Position numbers and translations under genes: made by a program
Shown: positions 43,999 to 53,538 of the stretch, piece after piece
Position numbering within the stretch: position 1 is the stretch's first letter
How the letters are laid out: each line of letters begins with the position of its first letter
The notes under the pieces: model-generated
Databases searched by the model: none
Seen by the model: only the letters and a program-made list of their open reading frames with translations
What the model was told of the DNA's origin: nothing
Assembly: GCA_016841525.1 (NCBI GenBank)
Contig: JAENYZ010000001.1
Location: 248,001-312,000 of the forward strand
Source: Anaerolineaceae bacterium
Lineage (GTDB): Bacteria > Chloroflexota > Anaerolineae > Anaerolineales > Anaerolineaceae
Length of the DNA stretch: 64,000 bases
Direction: 5' to 3'

Positions 43999-45132
43999 TT
44001 AGATATCCCGCTGATAAACCCGGTGGTTTTTATAGAATTTAACACCCAGATTTTTCAGATCCTTGCGCATTTGTTCAGCCGTTTCAGCTACCTGGGTCAA
44101 TTCTGCGTGAATAAACTGATCGGTCGTATGCATTGATTTTTCAAGTTCAGCATACATGATGGCATTCCCGCCCAAGCCCTGGTATTCCGGCAAAATACCG
44201 ACACCATTAAATGAAATCCAATTCGTCTTTTTAATTTCCATCAGCAGCCTTAATATCGCGAAAGGCCCTAACTTCCCCTTGTTTTTCTGCATGGCGGCGG
44301 ACACATCTGGAAACGGGAATACAAACCCGACAACTTCGTCATTTTTGGTGATGATTTTCATCAGGTCCGGGTCGACGATGGTCATGACATTCTTCACAAC
44401 AAAATCGATCTCATTTTGAGAGAGCGGATAATATTCCCAATTGTCAACAAAAGCCTTATTATATGCTTGTCCAATCCGCCCCGCCCATTTGACCAATTCA
44501 CGTTTATTCTCAAAATCCACAACTGTAAATGAGCCGCGCTTTTTTGCAATTCCGGCAGCCTTCCGAACCTTAGGTGGAAGCTGAAAGTTTTGAGGCTGAA
44601 TATAACTCGAGACAAAATCCACAATTTTGGTGAATCCCAGGTTTTCAACCAGGTCACGATAATAAGGGTAGTTGTAATTCATCATATTCATCATCTGGCG
44701 GTGTTCAAAGCCCTCAATTTGTATGCCGTAGCCATCCAGTGGACCAAAACCTTTCGGTCCAACCAACTTATTCAAATCCCTTTCCCGTGCCCAATTGATG
44801 ACCGTATCAAAAAGCGCGTTGGCAACTTCCTGGTCATTGATGCACTCAAAAAGGTAAAACTCGGCATCCTTCTTGTTATGGTACTTATTGAAAGGTTTGT
44901 TCTCAAGCGCAGCAATCCTGCCCACAACCTCGCCTTCTCTCTCTGCAATAAAAAATTCTGCTTCTGAGTGCTCGTAATAAGGATGTTTCTCGGGGTTTAA
45001 CATGGTTCGCACATCGGAAATAAAAGGCGGCACCCATTGGGGATGACCCTCATATAAATCGAAGGGGAACTGGACAAAACGGTCGATCTCTGATTTTGAA
45101 TTTAAGTTAATTTTCTTTACTGTAATCATCAT
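43999..45132 (-). CDS. GNAT-superfamily N-acetyltransferase-like protein, 377 residues
   Basis: The N-terminal half starts with R-F-V-Q-F-P-F-D-L-Y-E-G-H-P-Q-W-V-P-P, the conserved beginning of a family of double-size GNAT-like proteins. EVVGRIAALEN and, in the C-terminal half, GVGILPEYQGLGGNAIMYAELE form the acetyl-CoA pyrophosphate-binding motif (Q/R-G-x-G-x-A variant). Its substrate is unknown. Two adjacent ATG codons (45132 and 45129) follow GAGAGG; the second is better spaced. The gene is convergent with nothing and lies divergently from the DUF255 gene at 45327. Confidence 0.78.
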   Translation of the reverse strand: MMITVKKINLNSKSEIDRFVQFPFDLYEGHPQWVPPFISDVRTMLNPEKHPYYEHSEAEFFIAEREGEVVGRIAALENKPFNKYHNKKDAEFYLFECINDQEVANALFDTVINWARERDLNKLVGPKGFGPLDGYGIQIEGFEHRQMMNMMNYNYPYYRDLVENLGFTKIVDFVSSYIQPQNFQLPPKVRKAAGIAKKRGSFTVVDFENKRELVKWAGRIGQAYNKAFVDNWEYYPLSQNEIDFVVKNVMTIVDPDLMKIITKNDEVVGFVFPFPDVSAAMQKNKGKLGPFAILRLLMEIKKTNWISFNGVGILPEYQGLGGNAIMYAELEKSMHTTDQFIHAELTQVAETAEQMRKDLKNLGVKFYKNHRVYQRDI

Positions 45133-45326
45133 GTCCTCTCAAATAAATCGATAATATCACTTAGATTAACCTTTAGGCATCCAATTGGTTGCGATAAGGC
45201 AGCACCCAGGCGTATCATATAATTAAAAAATCCAATAAAATTATAATGCAGATTACCATTAAAGCTCTTTACAATAGCAACAAATAAAGTTCTTTTTGCC
45301 CAGGACCATATTCAAGAGAAAAATTT

Positions 45327-47387
45327 ATGTCAAATAGATTGAAAAATGCATTCTCCCCTTACCTCCGTCAGCACCAGGACAATCCTGTAGATTGGTACAC
45401 CTGGGGTGAAGAAGCGTTAACAAAAGCAAAAACTGAAAATAAGCCTATCTTTCTGAGCATTGGGTATGCTGCATGCCATTGGTGTCATGTCATGGCACAT
45501 GAATCCTTTGAAGACCCACTCACTGCTTCGATTCTCAACGAGCATTTCATCAGCATCAAAGTGGATCGCGAAGAACGCCCCGACTTGGATGATATTTATA
45601 TGCGCGCTGTCGTCGCTTTGACAGGTCAGGGGGGATGGCCGATGAGCGTGTTTTTAACCCCGGGACTCAAACCATTTTACGGCGGCACATACTTTCCTCC
45701 TATGCCCTCATATGGAAGGCCTTCATTCACACAGGTATTAAAGTCTGTGATTGATGTATGGCATAACAATCCTCAGGCAGTGCAAAAAAATGCGCAGGTG
45801 CTAACTAACGCAGTCCAATCCCAATTTCAGGTACCTGACGATTCTGACCAAAAGATTAACCTGGATTCGATCATAAAGGTTCTTAATCAAAATTATGACT
45901 GGCAAAAGGGCGGATGGGGAAACGCACCTAAATTCCCTCAAGCCATGCTCATCCAATTCTTGATACAACGGGCAATGAAAGGGGACCATCTTGCTGAAAA
46001 AATGGCAGCCCATGTGCTTGACCACATGTCTCAGGGCGGCATGTATGACATTGTTGGCGGCGGCTTTCATCGTTACAGCACGGATGCCATCTGGTTGATC
46101 CCCCATTTCGAAAAGATGCTGTATGACAATGCTTTACTTGCCCAGGTTTATTTACACGCCTTTGCATTAACCAGGGACCCGGTTTACAAACACATTGTCA
46201 CAAACACTTTAGATTTTATCCTGCGGGAATTGGCGCACCCTGATGGCGGTTTTTATGCCAGTCTGGATGCTGATACCGTTGATGGAGAAGGTCGATACTA
46301 CGCCTGGCGAATGGATGCCCTTAAGGATAGCTTATCTCGAGACCAGTTTACATTGCTGCAAAACACAATGGAATTGCCTGGAGAAGGAAACTTTGAAGAT
46401 GGTTTATTGATCCTTCGATACAAAGACAACCTGCATGTGCTGGCAGAAAAACTGGATATGACGATAGAGAACCTGCTTGAAGAATTATCTAAATATTTCC
46501 TAATTCTGAGAGAGACCAGAAATAGTCTCACCCCACCCACAAAGGATGATAAGATCATAACCTCCTGGAATGCCATGGTGATCCAGGCCTTTGCAGAAGC
46601 AGGTTTGCTTTTTGAGCAAGAAAGGTATCTGACTGCGGCAAAGGATGCGCTAAATTTCCTGCTTACCAATCTTCAAGACGAAAGTGGAAGCTTAATGCGG
46701 TCATGGAGCCAGGGGAAAGCAAACAATCCTGGCACCCTTGCAGATTACGCCGGCCTGGTTTTAGCATTGCGTTCAGTTTATGAGATTGATTTCTCGCCAT
46801 CCATTTTTACAGAGATAAGGGAAGTTTTCAAGATCATGCGCTCTGAATTCAAAGGAGAGGGGCATCTTTACTATGATACACATGCAAACCTTTCTGATTT
46901 GCTCCTCCGCCCAACTAATCTGCAAGATAATGCTGTTCCCTCAGGCAATGCCCTTGCCGCGCACACCCACTGGCTTATGGCGCAATATGACCACAATATA
47001 GAATACGAAGAACAATTCGCCGTCATGGTCAATAGGGTCTATCCCCAAGCCGGTGAATACCCCTTTGGTTTTGGCTATTGGTTAGAAATGGCTGAACTCA
47101 TGGGACATCCCGCTCAGCAGATTGCCCTGGTCAGCAGCGGGGGCGTGGAAACAATTGAGCCCTTCCTCAGGATTCATCGAAAGGAATACCGACCTGACTG
47201 CGTGATTGCAGCAAGGTATGCCAGCATGAGTGAAACCAAAGAACTCCCAAGCCTACTGGAGGACCGCACCAGGATTGAAGATCTCCCAACAGCCTATGTG
47301 TGTTTGGGGCATACCTGTCAACAACCCACCAATGATGTTAATTGCTTCAAGCAGCAGCTAGACAGTAAAAATCGTCCATTTCCATGA
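45327..47387 (+). CDS. Thioredoxin-domain protein of the DUF255/YyaL family
   Basis: The N-terminal 160 residues form a thioredoxin-like DUF255 domain starting [12 protein letters not shown] with C50-H-W-C53 as redox pair and VDREERPD after it. An alpha/alpha toroid of N-acylglucosamine-2-epimerase type fills the rest ([26 protein letters not shown]). The 686-residue length equals bacterial YyaL and the eukaryotic SPATA20. Function of the family is not settled. It is transcribed alone upstream of efp. Confidence 0.9.
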   Translation: MSNRLKNAFSPYLRQHQDNPVDWYTWGEEALTKAKTENKPIFLSIGYAACHWCHVMAHESFEDPLTASILNEHFISIKVDREERPDLDDIYMRAVVALTGQGGWPMSVFLTPGLKPFYGGTYFPPMPSYGRPSFTQVLKSVIDVWHNNPQAVQKNAQVLTNAVQSQFQVPDDSDQKINLDSIIKVLNQNYDWQKGGWGNAPKFPQAMLIQFLIQRAMKGDHLAEKMAAHVLDHMSQGGMYDIVGGGFHRYSTDAIWLIPHFEKMLYDNALLAQVYLHAFALTRDPVYKHIVTNTLDFILRELAHPDGGFYASLDADTVDGEGRYYAWRMDALKDSLSRDQFTLLQNTMELPGEGNFEDGLLILRYKDNLHVLAEKLDMTIENLLEELSKYFLILRETRNSLTPPTKDDKIITSWNAMVIQAFAEAGLLFEQERYLTAAKDALNFLLTNLQDESGSLMRSWSQGKANNPGTLADYAGLVLALRSVYEIDFSPSIFTEIREVFKIMRSEFKGEGHLYYDTHANLSDLLLRPTNLQDNAVPSGNALAAHTHWLMAQYDHNIEYEEQFAVMVNRVYPQAGEYPFGFGYWLEMAELMGHPAQQIALVSSGGVETIEPFLRIHRKEYRPDCVIAARYASMSETKELPSLLEDRTRIEDLPTAYVCLGHTCQQPTNDVNCFKQQLDSKNRPFP

Positions 47388-47428
47388 TAATTTATACTGC
47401 AAATTGCCCACCGGAGGAGACAAACAAC

Positions 47429-47457
47429 TTGTAAAGCTTTCGTGAGTGCGCTATAAT
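47429..47457 (+). promoter_or_regulatory. Promoter of efp
   Basis: TTGTAA (47429-47434) and TATAAT (47452-47457) with the ideal 17-base spacer, 43 bases before ATG 47501. Confidence 0.72.
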
Positions 47458-47500
47458 CCTTTTGCTATTTTTATTTGAAGACTAAAGGAAGAACAAACAC

Positions 47501-48058
47501 ATGATCGATGTAAATGAATTACGCAAAGGTGTAACCTTTGAACAAGATGGCAGTCTTTATAAGGTTGTGGATTATGCCCACAACAAACCAGGCCGAGGGC
47601 AGGCGACGATTCGCATTAAAGCCAAGGATCTGCGCAAAGGCACGAACCTTGATATGACCTTCAACTCGGGCAATCGCGTGCAGGATGTGCGGCTGGATTA
47701 TCACAACGCCCAGTTCTTATATGCGGACGACCGGTTTTTCTATTTTATGGACAATCAAACCTACGAGCAATATCCAGTAAATAAGGAGATCGTTGGTGAC
47801 CAGGCTGAATTCTTAAAACCCAACATGGATGTAAAGCTCATGTTTTACGGCACGGAAGCCCTCGATGTCGAATTGCCCACCTCCGTAGACCTTCTGATCA
47901 CAAGAGCTGAACCCTCCGTTCGCGGCGATACTGCCACGGGTGTGACCAAAAAGGTCATTACAGAAACAGGCTTAGAGGTTCAGGTGCCCTCCTTTGTGGA
48001 ACAAGGGGATATAATCCGCGTCGACACACGCAACGGCGAATACGTTACTCGCGTCTAA
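47501..48058 (+). CDS. efp: Translation elongation factor P
   Basis: Three beta-barrel domains over 185 residues. The KOW-like first domain contains H-N-K-P-G-R-G-Q-A, and the C-terminal barrel ends with GDIIRVDTRNGEYVTRV, the EF-P signature. EF-P relieves ribosome stalling at proline runs. The tip residue that is modified in other bacteria is R32 here, not the lysine used by EpmA-type EF-P. No EarP or EpmA gene is in the window. ATG 47501 is preceded by a purine-rich AAAGGAAGAA. Confidence 0.96.
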   Translation: MIDVNELRKGVTFEQDGSLYKVVDYAHNKPGRGQATIRIKAKDLRKGTNLDMTFNSGNRVQDVRLDYHNAQFLYADDRFFYFMDNQTYEQYPVNKEIVGDQAEFLKPNMDVKLMFYGTEALDVELPTSVDLLITRAEPSVRGDTATGVTKKVITETGLEVQVPSFVEQGDIIRVDTRNGEYVTRV

Positions 48059-48120
48059 ACTGGCAATTTCACCACTCGGGATCTACTAACCAGGGGATCC
48101 GATTGTAAGTGAGGCAGTTC

Positions 48121-48453
48121 ATGAGAGTCCCAACAACAGGCAAAGAATGTCCCTACTTCTATGGTGACTATCATCGCGGCCGACACCATGAAGAATGCCG
48201 CTTAATTGTTGATTCGAACCCGCCCTGGGAAATCAAGCACTGCAAGACCTGCCCGGTTCCGGACATTGTCAAGGCAAACACCTGCCCCCATATGATCCTC
48301 TCTGGTGAAATAAAATCGGGCTTTTTAGGCATTGGTCAGAAAGTAAAAATTTCTGCATACTGTACGAAAAGCCACCAGGTCGTTGATAATCCCTACGTCG
48401 GCTGCAGTGAATGCCATCCAATCTTAAACCAGTTTACAGAATTACCGGAATAA
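48121..48453 (+). CDS. Cysteine-rich hypothetical protein, 110 residues
   Basis: The ATG at 48121 has GTGAGG seven bases upstream; a GTG at 48109 would add four residues and is less well supported. The product has nine cysteines, grouped C-P-Y-F, H-E-E-C, H-C-K-T-C, T-C-P-H and G-C-S-E-C, and several histidines, which suggests one or two zinc sites. No signal peptide. It lies between efp and ftsH, 63 bases after the first. I do not recognise the family. Confidence 0.72.
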   Translation: MRVPTTGKECPYFYGDYHRGRHHEECRLIVDSNPPWEIKHCKTCPVPDIVKANTCPHMILSGEIKSGFLGIGQKVKISAYCTKSHQVVDNPYVGCSECHPILNQFTELPE

Positions 48454-48544
48454 GCAAGCTGATCTGCCATCAAAACACCTCATTTGCCCAATTCTATAAT
48501 TTTTATTAATTATTATACAAAATACTGGTAAACCCCTATTCCGG

Positions 48545-48559
48545 TTGGTATAATACCAA
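48545..48559. promoter_or_regulatory. Dyad symmetric operator candidate over the ftsH -10 box
   Basis: TTGGTAT-A-ATACCAA is a perfect 15-base dyad that contains the TATAAT -10 hexamer (48549-48554). The -35 region (TGGTAA at 48526) is poor. A protein bound here would cover the promoter; ftsH ATG-equivalent GTG follows at 48602. Confidence 0.5.
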
Positions 48560-48601
48560 AGTCATTATTTAAGATAGAAAAATTTTTATCTGGAGGACTA
48601 A

Positions 48602-50464
48602 GTGAAATCAGGAAACCAATCGTTTATCATCTACATAATGCTTTTTATAGCAATTATTGCGATGGTATTCTTTACTGTAAATCAACAAGCTGCAGGCACG
48701 GATGAAATCCCTATCAACCAGGTTGCTACCGATCTGAAAGCTGGCAAAATCGACTCAATTATTGAGGATGACAGCTTCTTAGAGATCACCTATAAAAACA
48801 GCGATACCATTAAGACGTCTACAAAAGATCCAAATTCGCCGTTAATTGAGCAATTGGTTGAACTCGGTGTCCAGCCAGAAGATCTTTCTGCAGATAAAGT
48901 ATCCATTGACATCAAATTGCCCAGCCCGGTTTTGGGAATCGTTTCAATTGCCAGCTACATCCTACCGTTCCTGCTTTTGATTGGCATGTTCTGGTTCATT
49001 TTCAGGCAGGCGCAGGGAAGCAATAACGCAGCCATGTCTTTTGGAAAATCCAAAGCTCGCATGTTTTCCGGTGATCACCCAACGGTGACATTTGAGGACG
49101 TGGCAGGCGTTGATGAAGCAAAGGAAGAACTGCAAGAAGTTGTAGAATTTTTGCGTGAACCTCAAAAATTCATAGCACTTGGCGCTCGCATCCCCAAAGG
49201 TGTTCTGCTTGTCGGTGCACCCGGTACAGGAAAAACCCTCATGGCAAAAGCGGTATCCGGCGAAGCGGGGGTACCTTTCTTTTCGATTTCCGGTTCTGAG
49301 TTCGTTGAAATGTTTGTCGGTGTCGGTGCCAGCCGTGTTCGCGATCTTTTTGAACAGGCAAAACGTCATTCACCCGCCATTGTCTTCGTCGATGAAATTG
49401 ATGCTGTCGGTCGGCATCGCGGTGCAGGTTTGGGCGGCAGCCATGATGAACGTGAGCAAACCCTGAACCAGCTGCTGGTCGAAATGGACGGCTTTGACAC
49501 AGACACCAATGTGATCATAATTGCAGCGACAAACCGCCCCGACATCCTCGACCCCGCCCTTCTCCGCCCAGGTCGTTTTGACCGGCGGGTTGTTCTGGAT
49601 CGTCCCGATATCAAAGGCAGAGAGCAAATTCTCAAAGTCCATGTCAAAGGAAAACCCGTATCTCCTGATGTTGATCTATATGATATTGCCCGGTCAACCC
49701 CCGGTTTTGTTGGCGCAGATATTGAAAACCTTGTCAACGAAGCAGCCATCCTGGCAGCACGCCGTGACAAGAAAATCATTGAACACCCTGAATTTATGGA
49801 AGCCATCGAACGCGTCATTGCCGGTCCTGAGCGAAAAAGCCGCTTGATTAATGAGGACGAGAAAAAGATCATCGCCTACCACGAAGCAGGTCACGCCGTG
49901 GTTCTCAACGCACTCCCCGAAGCGGACACGGTGCAAAAGGTTTCAATCATATCCCGTGGGGACGCCGGCGGTTACACAATGGCTTTCCCTGAAGAAGATC
50001 GCGTGCTGAAATCACGCCGTCAGATCATGAGCGATATGATTGGCCTCCTGGGTGGGCGCGCTGCTGAGGAAGTCGTTTTCAATGACATCACCTCAGGTGC
50101 CTCGAACGACCTTGAACGTGTCACAAAGCTGGCACGGACGATGGTCATGCGTTTGGGCATGAGCGAAGAATTAGGCCAGATGGTCTATGGGAAAAAAGAG
50201 GAGCTGGTCTTCCTTGGTCGTGAGATTTCAGAACAACGAGACTACTCAGAACATATTGCTGAGAAAATTGACACAGCGATTCAAAATATTGTTCAGGATG
50301 CTTACAAGCGAGCAAAGGACATCTTGCTCCAGTATCGGGAAGAATTGGATAAAATTGCTAAGAAACTCCTGGAAGTTGAAACTCTGGACGCAGATGCTTT
50401 CTATGAAATCTTCCCAACGCCCGTTGAGAAAAATGGCGGCATTCCAGAAATTATCAGCCTCTAA
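48602..50464 (+). CDS. ftsH: ATP-dependent zinc metalloprotease FtsH
   Basis: Two membrane segments (about residues 9-25 and 119-139) enclose a periplasmic-side domain. The AAA module has Walker A GAPGTGKT at 205-212, Walker [14 protein letters not shown] and the second-region-of-homology arginines in RPGRFDRR. The protease part has HEAGH at 427-431 and the third ligand aspartate in ASNDLERVT. It degrades misfolded membrane proteins and some soluble regulators. GTG 48602 is preceded by GGAGG. The length of 620 is normal. A bidirectional terminator follows. Confidence 0.97.
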   Translation: MKSGNQSFIIYIMLFIAIIAMVFFTVNQQAAGTDEIPINQVATDLKAGKIDSIIEDDSFLEITYKNSDTIKTSTKDPNSPLIEQLVELGVQPEDLSADKVSIDIKLPSPVLGIVSIASYILPFLLLIGMFWFIFRQAQGSNNAAMSFGKSKARMFSGDHPTVTFEDVAGVDEAKEELQEVVEFLREPQKFIALGARIPKGVLLVGAPGTGKTLMAKAVSGEAGVPFFSISGSEFVEMFVGVGASRVRDLFEQAKRHSPAIVFVDEIDAVGRHRGAGLGGSHDEREQTLNQLLVEMDGFDTDTNVIIIAATNRPDILDPALLRPGRFDRRVVLDRPDIKGREQILKVHVKGKPVSPDVDLYDIARSTPGFVGADIENLVNEAAILAARRDKKIIEHPEFMEAIERVIAGPERKSRLINEDEKKIIAYHEAGHAVVLNALPEADTVQKVSIISRGDAGGYTMAFPEEDRVLKSRRQIMSDMIGLLGGRAAEEVVFNDITSGASNDLERVTKLARTMVMRLGMSEELGQMVYGKKEELVFLGREISEQRDYSEHIAEKIDTAIQNIVQDAYKRAKDILLQYREELDKIAKKLLEVETLDADAFYEIFPTPVEKNGGIPEIISL

Positions 50465-50480
50465 AAAAATTAAGATTACA

Positions 50481-50516
50481 AAAATGGCTGCGAAAAAAAT
50501 CGCAGCCATTTTTTTA
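50481..50516. terminator. Bidirectional terminator between ftsH and the acyl-CoA ligase gene
   Basis: AAAATGGCTGCGA (50481-50493) and TCGCAGCCATTTT (50500-50512) form a 13-bp stem with an A6 loop, flanked by T-runs in both directions. It lies between two convergent genes. Confidence 0.9.
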
Positions 50517-52133
50517 TGTCATTGACCGGTAATGTTCGGCAACAAGCTCCCGCCTGAGGACCTTCCCTACCCTTGTTCGGGGCAGACTTTCTCGAAATTC
50601 AAAGTACCTGGGAATCTTATACCTTGTCAGGAAACGATCGCAAAATGAAACAAGTTCCTCCGCAGTCGCACTTTGCCCTTCATGTAAGACCACCCAGGCT
50701 TTTGGAACTTCTGACCCATCTGTCTCCGTAATCCCGGCAACGGCTGCCTCACGAATTTTCGGATGCTGAAACAAGACCGCTTCTATTTCGTTAGGCCAAA
50801 CCTGGAATCCCCCAACTTTAATCACATCCTTCTTGCGGTCAACGATGTAAAAATAACCATCCGCATCCATGCGCACAACATCCCCTGTGCGCAACCAGCC
50901 GCTAACGAGTGCATATGTTGTCTCTTCAGGGCGCTGATGGTATCCTGCCATCACCTGCGGACCCTTGACCCATAACTCCCCTGCTTCACCAATCTCGCAT
51001 TCTCTTTCCCCTGTTTCAATATCGACGATCCTACAGTCAACATTCGGTAGAGGCAGTCCAATAGAGCCATCCCGGTTCTCTCCTAAAACCGGGTTGCAGT
51101 GCGTCGCGGTAGGTGCTTCAGACAAGCCATATCCTTCAACCAGATGGCCATGCGTCAGAGCTTCAAATTCTTGTTTAACCTTCAAAGGTAAAGTGGCAGA
51201 ACCTGAAATGCAGGCTTTTATCGAAGAAAGGTCATATTTACCTTCGAGTACAGGTGGATAATGGTTTATTGCGGCATAAAGATTGGGGACTCCCGGGAAA
51301 ACCGTTGCATGGTGTTCTTCAGCTGCCTTCAGCAAGACGTCCAAATCTCTTGCATCAGGGATCAATACCATCCTTGCGCCCATCTTAATTGCCAGGTTCA
51401 TACCTAAAACCATGCCGTAAACGTGGTAAATGGGGATCGCAACCAGGACAGTTTCCTTTCCGGGTTCTGTATTGACCAACCATTGATTAAACTGGTAAAC
51501 ATTTGCCACAAGGTTGCGATGTAAACCAATTGCACATTTCGGTGTCCCGGTAGTTCCACCCGAGTACTGAAATATGGCAGGGTCGTCAGGGCTCACCTGA
51601 ACATCAATTGGACCCGCGCCCGCATAAGCTTTAATTAATTGTTCCCAAGCAATGTCATCTGCAGACAGCCCGGGCAATCTCGAACCAACAACAACCAATT
51701 TTTCAATTTGCGTATTTCTTTGTATGCTCTTAATTTCTCCATAGACAGTTTCCGGAAGCACTAAAAACTTGATCTCCGATTCGGCGGATAATCGATCGAT
51801 TTCTGGAATTCGATAAGCCGGGTTTAGTGCCATGACAACACCCCCAGCCTTCAATATCCCATAATAGGCAATCACAAAAGAAGTCGAATTTGGCAGTGAA
51901 ATCCCAACCCGGTCTCCTTTTTGCAGACCTTTATCCAGCAAATAACTGGCAAACCTATTCGAAAAATCATCGATCTGCCGATAGGAAAAAGCTTCAGAAT
52001 CGCAGATAGTGCAGGTGGAATCGCCAAATTTGAGGACTGCTTCATGGTAGAGATCAACCAGGGAAATCCTCGGAATGGAAATTTCTCTTGGCACGCCTTC
52101 ATCGTAATGCGCAAACCAGGGCTTATTCTTCAT
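50514..52133 (-). CDS. Long-chain fatty acid-CoA ligase type AMP-binding protein
   Basis: ANL superfamily member. QYSGGTTGTPK at about residues 190-200 is the phosphate loop, GYGLSEAP lies near 333, GWLRTGDV near 417, and the C-terminal R-T-R-V-G-K-V-L-R-R-E-L holds the catalytic lysine. At 539 residues it is of FadD/4-coumarate ligase type. It probably activates a fatty or aromatic acid. It overlaps miaA by 11 bases and is downstream of it on the same strand, so part of its transcription comes from the yraN-miaA unit. Confidence 0.87.
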   Translation of the reverse strand: MKNKPWFAHYDEGVPREISIPRISLVDLYHEAVLKFGDSTCTICDSEAFSYRQIDDFSNRFASYLLDKGLQKGDRVGISLPNSTSFVIAYYGILKAGGVVMALNPAYRIPEIDRLSAESEIKFLVLPETVYGEIKSIQRNTQIEKLVVVGSRLPGLSADDIAWEQLIKAYAGAGPIDVQVSPDDPAIFQYSGGTTGTPKCAIGLHRNLVANVYQFNQWLVNTEPGKETVLVAIPIYHVYGMVLGMNLAIKMGARMVLIPDARDLDVLLKAAEEHHATVFPGVPNLYAAINHYPPVLEGKYDLSSIKACISGSATLPLKVKQEFEALTHGHLVEGYGLSEAPTATHCNPVLGENRDGSIGLPLPNVDCRIVDIETGERECEIGEAGELWVKGPQVMAGYHQRPEETTYALVSGWLRTGDVVRMDADGYFYIVDRKKDVIKVGGFQVWPNEIEAVLFQHPKIREAAVAGITETDGSEVPKAWVVLHEGQSATAEELVSFCDRFLTRYKIPRYFEFRESLPRTRVGKVLRRELVAEHYRSMT

Positions 52134-53061
52134 TGTTTAATCTTCTCCTGATAAAGCTTTCCATCTTCACTGCTAAGTCTGGCGATGCATCAAACCATTG
52201 GATGCGTGGATCGTCAGGCTTAAACCAGTTTGTTTGCCGCCTGACAAAGTTTCGTGTATTCCGTTTAATCAAAGTAACGGCGTCCTCATAACTGATTTCC
52301 CTTACTAAATATTGGATGATCTCTCCATAACCGATAGCTGACATTGTGGATAAATTTGGTGAATACCCGGCGTCGAGCAATCCTTGCACTTCTTCCACCA
52401 AGCCGTCGTTTAACATGATTTCAATACGCTGATCAACCCGTTCATAGAGCTCCTCACGAGAACGCTCAATCCCTAAAATGATGGGTTGATATGTGCATTC
52501 TTGTTTGCGCCGCAAGTCAGAAAACCGCTGGCCTGTCTTAAAGATCACTTCCAAAGCACGCACAGTCCTGCGTTGATTGCGGTAATCAATTTTTTGTGCA
52601 GCTTCAGGGTCGAGTAATCTCAAGCCTTCGTAAATACCCTCAGCGCCTATCCTGTCTGCCCAGGCGTTTAAAGCTTCTCTTAAAGCATAATCTGGCCGCA
52701 GGGGCGGAATATGCCATCCTTCGATAATTGAACGAATATATTGCCCGGTGCCCCCAACCAAAAAAGGCATTTTATCCCTGGCATGAATGTCGTTTATGAT
52801 CCGGTATGCCTCACGCTGATAGATTGCCAGACTCCATCGTTCATTGGGATTTGCCACATCAATCAAATGGTGTGGAACGCCTGCTTGCTCATCTTTGCTT
52901 GGTTTTGCTGTACCAATGTCCATCCCCCGATATAGCAAACGCGAATCCGCGGAAACGATTTCACCGTTTAATCTTTTAGCAAGATCAACAGAAACACTTG
53001 TCTTTCCAACGGCTGTTGGTCCAACAATAACAATCAGGGGTTTTTTCTTGTGTTCAGTCAT
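52123..53061 (-). CDS. miaA: tRNA dimethylallyltransferase
   Basis: The P-loop GPTAVGKTSVS is at 14-24, DSRLLYRGMDIGTAKP at about 40-54 is the tRNA/dimethylallyl motif, and VGGTGQYIRS lies near 104. The 312-residue length fits. MiaA adds the isopentenyl group to A37 of tRNAs reading UNN codons. It overlaps yraN (ATGA) upstream and the acyl-CoA ligase downstream. Confidence 0.95.
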   Translation of the reverse strand: MTEHKKKPLIVIVGPTAVGKTSVSVDLAKRLNGEIVSADSRLLYRGMDIGTAKPSKDEQAGVPHHLIDVANPNERWSLAIYQREAYRIINDIHARDKMPFLVGGTGQYIRSIIEGWHIPPLRPDYALREALNAWADRIGAEGIYEGLRLLDPEAAQKIDYRNQRRTVRALEVIFKTGQRFSDLRRKQECTYQPIILGIERSREELYERVDQRIEIMLNDGLVEEVQGLLDAGYSPNLSTMSAIGYGEIIQYLVREISYEDAVTLIKRNTRNFVRRQTNWFKPDDPRIQWFDASPDLAVKMESFIRRRLNNEE

Positions 53062-53420
53062 AAATTAATGTTTATGAAATGCCGAATATCTCGAATTTTT
53101 CCATTTTTCTGCATAAGAATGCTGACAGCATCCATACGCCAATCATCCGGTGATTCCGGGTGGGCTTGCAGCCACAACAGCCCTGCGTTTTGAAGATGCT
53201 CCAACTTTAAGCTCGTAATGCTCTCTTCAGGGGCGCCAAAGCTTGCCGAGGTTCTGGTTTTTACTTCCACAAAGACGATCATCCCGTTTTCAAACATAAC
53301 AAGGTCCAATTCGCCATATCGGGTATGAAAATTTCGGTCTAATAGTATATAGCCTTTATCAATCAGGTAATCTGCTGCAATTTTCTCACCCTTATTTCCG
53401 ATTTCTTGCCGATAGGTCAT
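53058..53420 (-). CDS. YraN family protein (UPF0102, endonuclease-like fold)
   Basis: The 120-residue protein has G-E-x-x-A-A-x-Y-L at the start and GELDLVMFENGMIVFVEVKTR near the middle. The latter is a D-x(n)-E-x-K core of the restriction-endonuclease-like fold characteristic of UPF0102/YraN. Function is not settled. It is the first gene of the yraN-miaA-ligase unit. Confidence 0.9.
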   Translation of the reverse strand: MTYRQEIGNKGEKIAADYLIDKGYILLDRNFHTRYGELDLVMFENGMIVFVEVKTRTSASFGAPEESITSLKLEHLQNAGLLWLQAHPESPDDWRMDAVSILMQKNGKIRDIRHFININL

Positions 53421-53538
53421 AAGACACCTTTATGTCGAATGGATTAATCCTACAATAAAGACCCTGCAGCGTCAAGAAAAGCTGAAGATCATTCATCATT
53501 AATAACAAATATCGGTTAAAATCGTTTAAGAGGAGATT

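Noticed and set aside
49366-49872. Long minus-strand open frame inside ftsH
   Set aside because: It lies opposite the highly conserved AAA domain of FtsH and has no independent evidence.
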